IMG/VR virus record: IMGVR_UViG_3300022752_000318
Coordinates: 1 to 27,486 of that record
Reading direction: 5' to 3' (one strand)
Source of the DNA: a virus
Length of the DNA stretch: 27,486 bases
The notes beneath the pieces were generated by a model that saw nothing but the letters and a program-made list of their open reading frames with translations, ran no database searches and was not told the DNA's origin. Positions 26,896-27,486 of this stretch are shown here, piece after piece (the first letter of the stretch is position 1; the number at the start of each line of letters is the position of its first letter). Made by a program: the position numbers and the translations under genes.

Positions 26896-27280
26896 TAATG
26901 ATGATGATGATGTAATCACAATCATTATTGCTCTCATCTACTCTCTTTTTACAATCATTTTCCCAATCCTATGGCACTTCTACCAGCACAACAAATCATC
27001 GCTAAAATCCTCAACTACGATCCCGTCTCAGAAGAAGAGGGTCTTACCCAATACCACGTCGAACCAAACTGTTCTCTTGAAACCCCAGGTGGAAATAAAG
27101 CAGGTGACATCTACAAAACCAAACAAGATGTCCTCCGCTACTACTGGGTTCCAAAAGGAGGCAACCACACCAAAGAGGAGAAAAGAGACCTCGAAGGTTG
27201 GTACGACATCCCCAACCTTGAAGACATCGAAGAGTGGGTCTTCGATAGCGTTTGTTTCACTCCAGCAGACGATGAAGTAG
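26873..27280 (+). CDS. Membrane protein frame overlapping the next gene (135 aa)
   Basis: After MTSQQNPNNDDDD comes a strong membrane helix (VITIIIALIYSLFTIIFPIL, residues about 14-34), then a Lys/Thr/Ser-rich basic tail. The membrane part (26873 to about 26970) is not covered by another gene, so it is likely real. The last 310 nt overlap the next gene in another frame. The tail is low-complexity and may be an open but weakly constrained extension. The Asp-run plus membrane helix plus basic tail could place the tail in the cytoplasm. Confidence 0.45.
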   Translation: MTSQQNPNNDDDDVITIIIALIYSLFTIIFPILWHFYQHNKSSLKSSTTIPSQKKRVLPNTTSNQTVLLKPQVEIKQVTSTKPNKMSSATTGFQKEATTPKRRKETSKVGTTSPTLKTSKSGSSIAFVSLQQTMK

Positions 27281-27327
27281 AACCAGATCATCCAGATTCT
27301 TGGCTTACGTTGTTGGGACTCATATAA
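26971..27327 (+). CDS. Acidic hypothetical early protein (118 aa)
   Basis: The protein begins MALLPAQQIIAKILNYDPVS and has a balanced, globular composition with aromatic residues (DVLRYYWVPKGGN, DLEGWYDIPNLEDIEEWVFD) and an acidic C-terminus (DDEVEPDHPDSWLTLLGLI). Its codons are regular and it is the better-supported frame of the overlapping pair. No motif or family is recognised. The start lies inside the upstream membrane-protein frame. Confidence 0.65.
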   Translation: MALLPAQQIIAKILNYDPVSEEEGLTQYHVEPNCSLETPGGNKAGDIYKTKQDVLRYYWVPKGGNHTKEEKRDLEGWYDIPNLEDIEEWVFDSVCFTPADDEVEPDHPDSWLTLLGLI

Positions 27328-27359
27328 ACAAAACTTACTCTGAAACTCACTCTGAATCT

Positions 27360-27486
27360 ATGCAGTTCCAACTCCCATCCAACCTTCAACAACACCTTGC
27401 CAAATACGATCCTGAATTAAAGAAGACTATTTCAAACACAACAACTAAAACATCACGCAGCACTCTTGGCTTACCAGATGATCTAA
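27360..27486 (+). CDS. Start of a further rightward gene (partial)
   Basis: ATG at 27360 opens a frame to the right edge: MQFQLPSNLQQHLAKYDPEL, later STLGLPDDL. The 42 codons visible are helical and then Thr/Lys/Ser-rich, perhaps a linker before a larger domain. It is too short for identification. It follows the same SD-less style as the other rightward genes. Confidence 0.5.
   Translation, partial: MQFQLPSNLQQHLAKYDPELKKTISNTTTKTSRSTLGLPDDL

Overview
The window is part of the genome of a tailed double-stranded DNA bacteriophage. It encodes a large terminase with an intact ATPase and nuclease signature, a 754-residue portal-like protein, a capsid-like protein, head-tail connector candidates, two virion cell-wall hydrolases, tail proteins and an SSB-like protein. 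I saw no integrase, tRNA, CRISPR array or insertion sequence. The large portal, the battery of glycine-rich possible ejection proteins and the absence of a recognisable tape-measure gene suggest a short-tailed (podovirus-like) phage. The style resembles aquatic and cyanobacterial phages, but the host is inferred from general resemblance and not shown by the sequence.

Layout. Positions 1-22955 form one long minus-strand virion block, described here in transcription order (right to left). A 767-residue virion protein comes first. It is followed by small basic and glycine-zipper proteins (20.6-15.8 kb), a rod protein of 11-residue repeats, the terminase small and large subunits, and a small AbrB-like protein. 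Next come the portal, a probable scaffold whose first 178 codons are embedded out of frame in the portal gene, a rho-independent terminator and two small proteins. An extended -10 promoter then precedes the capsid gene. A second virion protein, an HhH protein, a connector candidate, a lytic transglycosylase-like protein and an M15-type peptidase follow. A cluster of tiny genes (4.47-3.13 kb) comes next, then two tail proteins sharing a beta-rich module. The last of these runs off the left edge.

Positions 22956-23792 are AT-rich non-coding DNA dividing the two arms. They hold a recurring motif (core TGCTKCGTTT), four 11-bp tandem repeats, an imperfect palindrome and a perfect extended -10. From 23793 to the right edge, about a dozen small plus-strand genes look like the early or replication arm. 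They include the SSB and several unrecognised proteins. They mostly lack Shine-Dalgarno sequences and instead carry duplicated hairpin leaders.

The most striking observation is at 4157-4192. A gene of the DUF5872-like family (named from memory) is interrupted by a 30-nt gap that starts with a TAG stop, forms a GNRA-type hairpin and carries stops in all three frames. Identical TCG codons flank the gap. Skipping from one TCG to the other restores the family sequence GEW-S-ARKAQ in frame. This has the same architecture as the T4 gene 60 translational bypass. The second most notable feature is the 536-nt portal/scaffold overlap.
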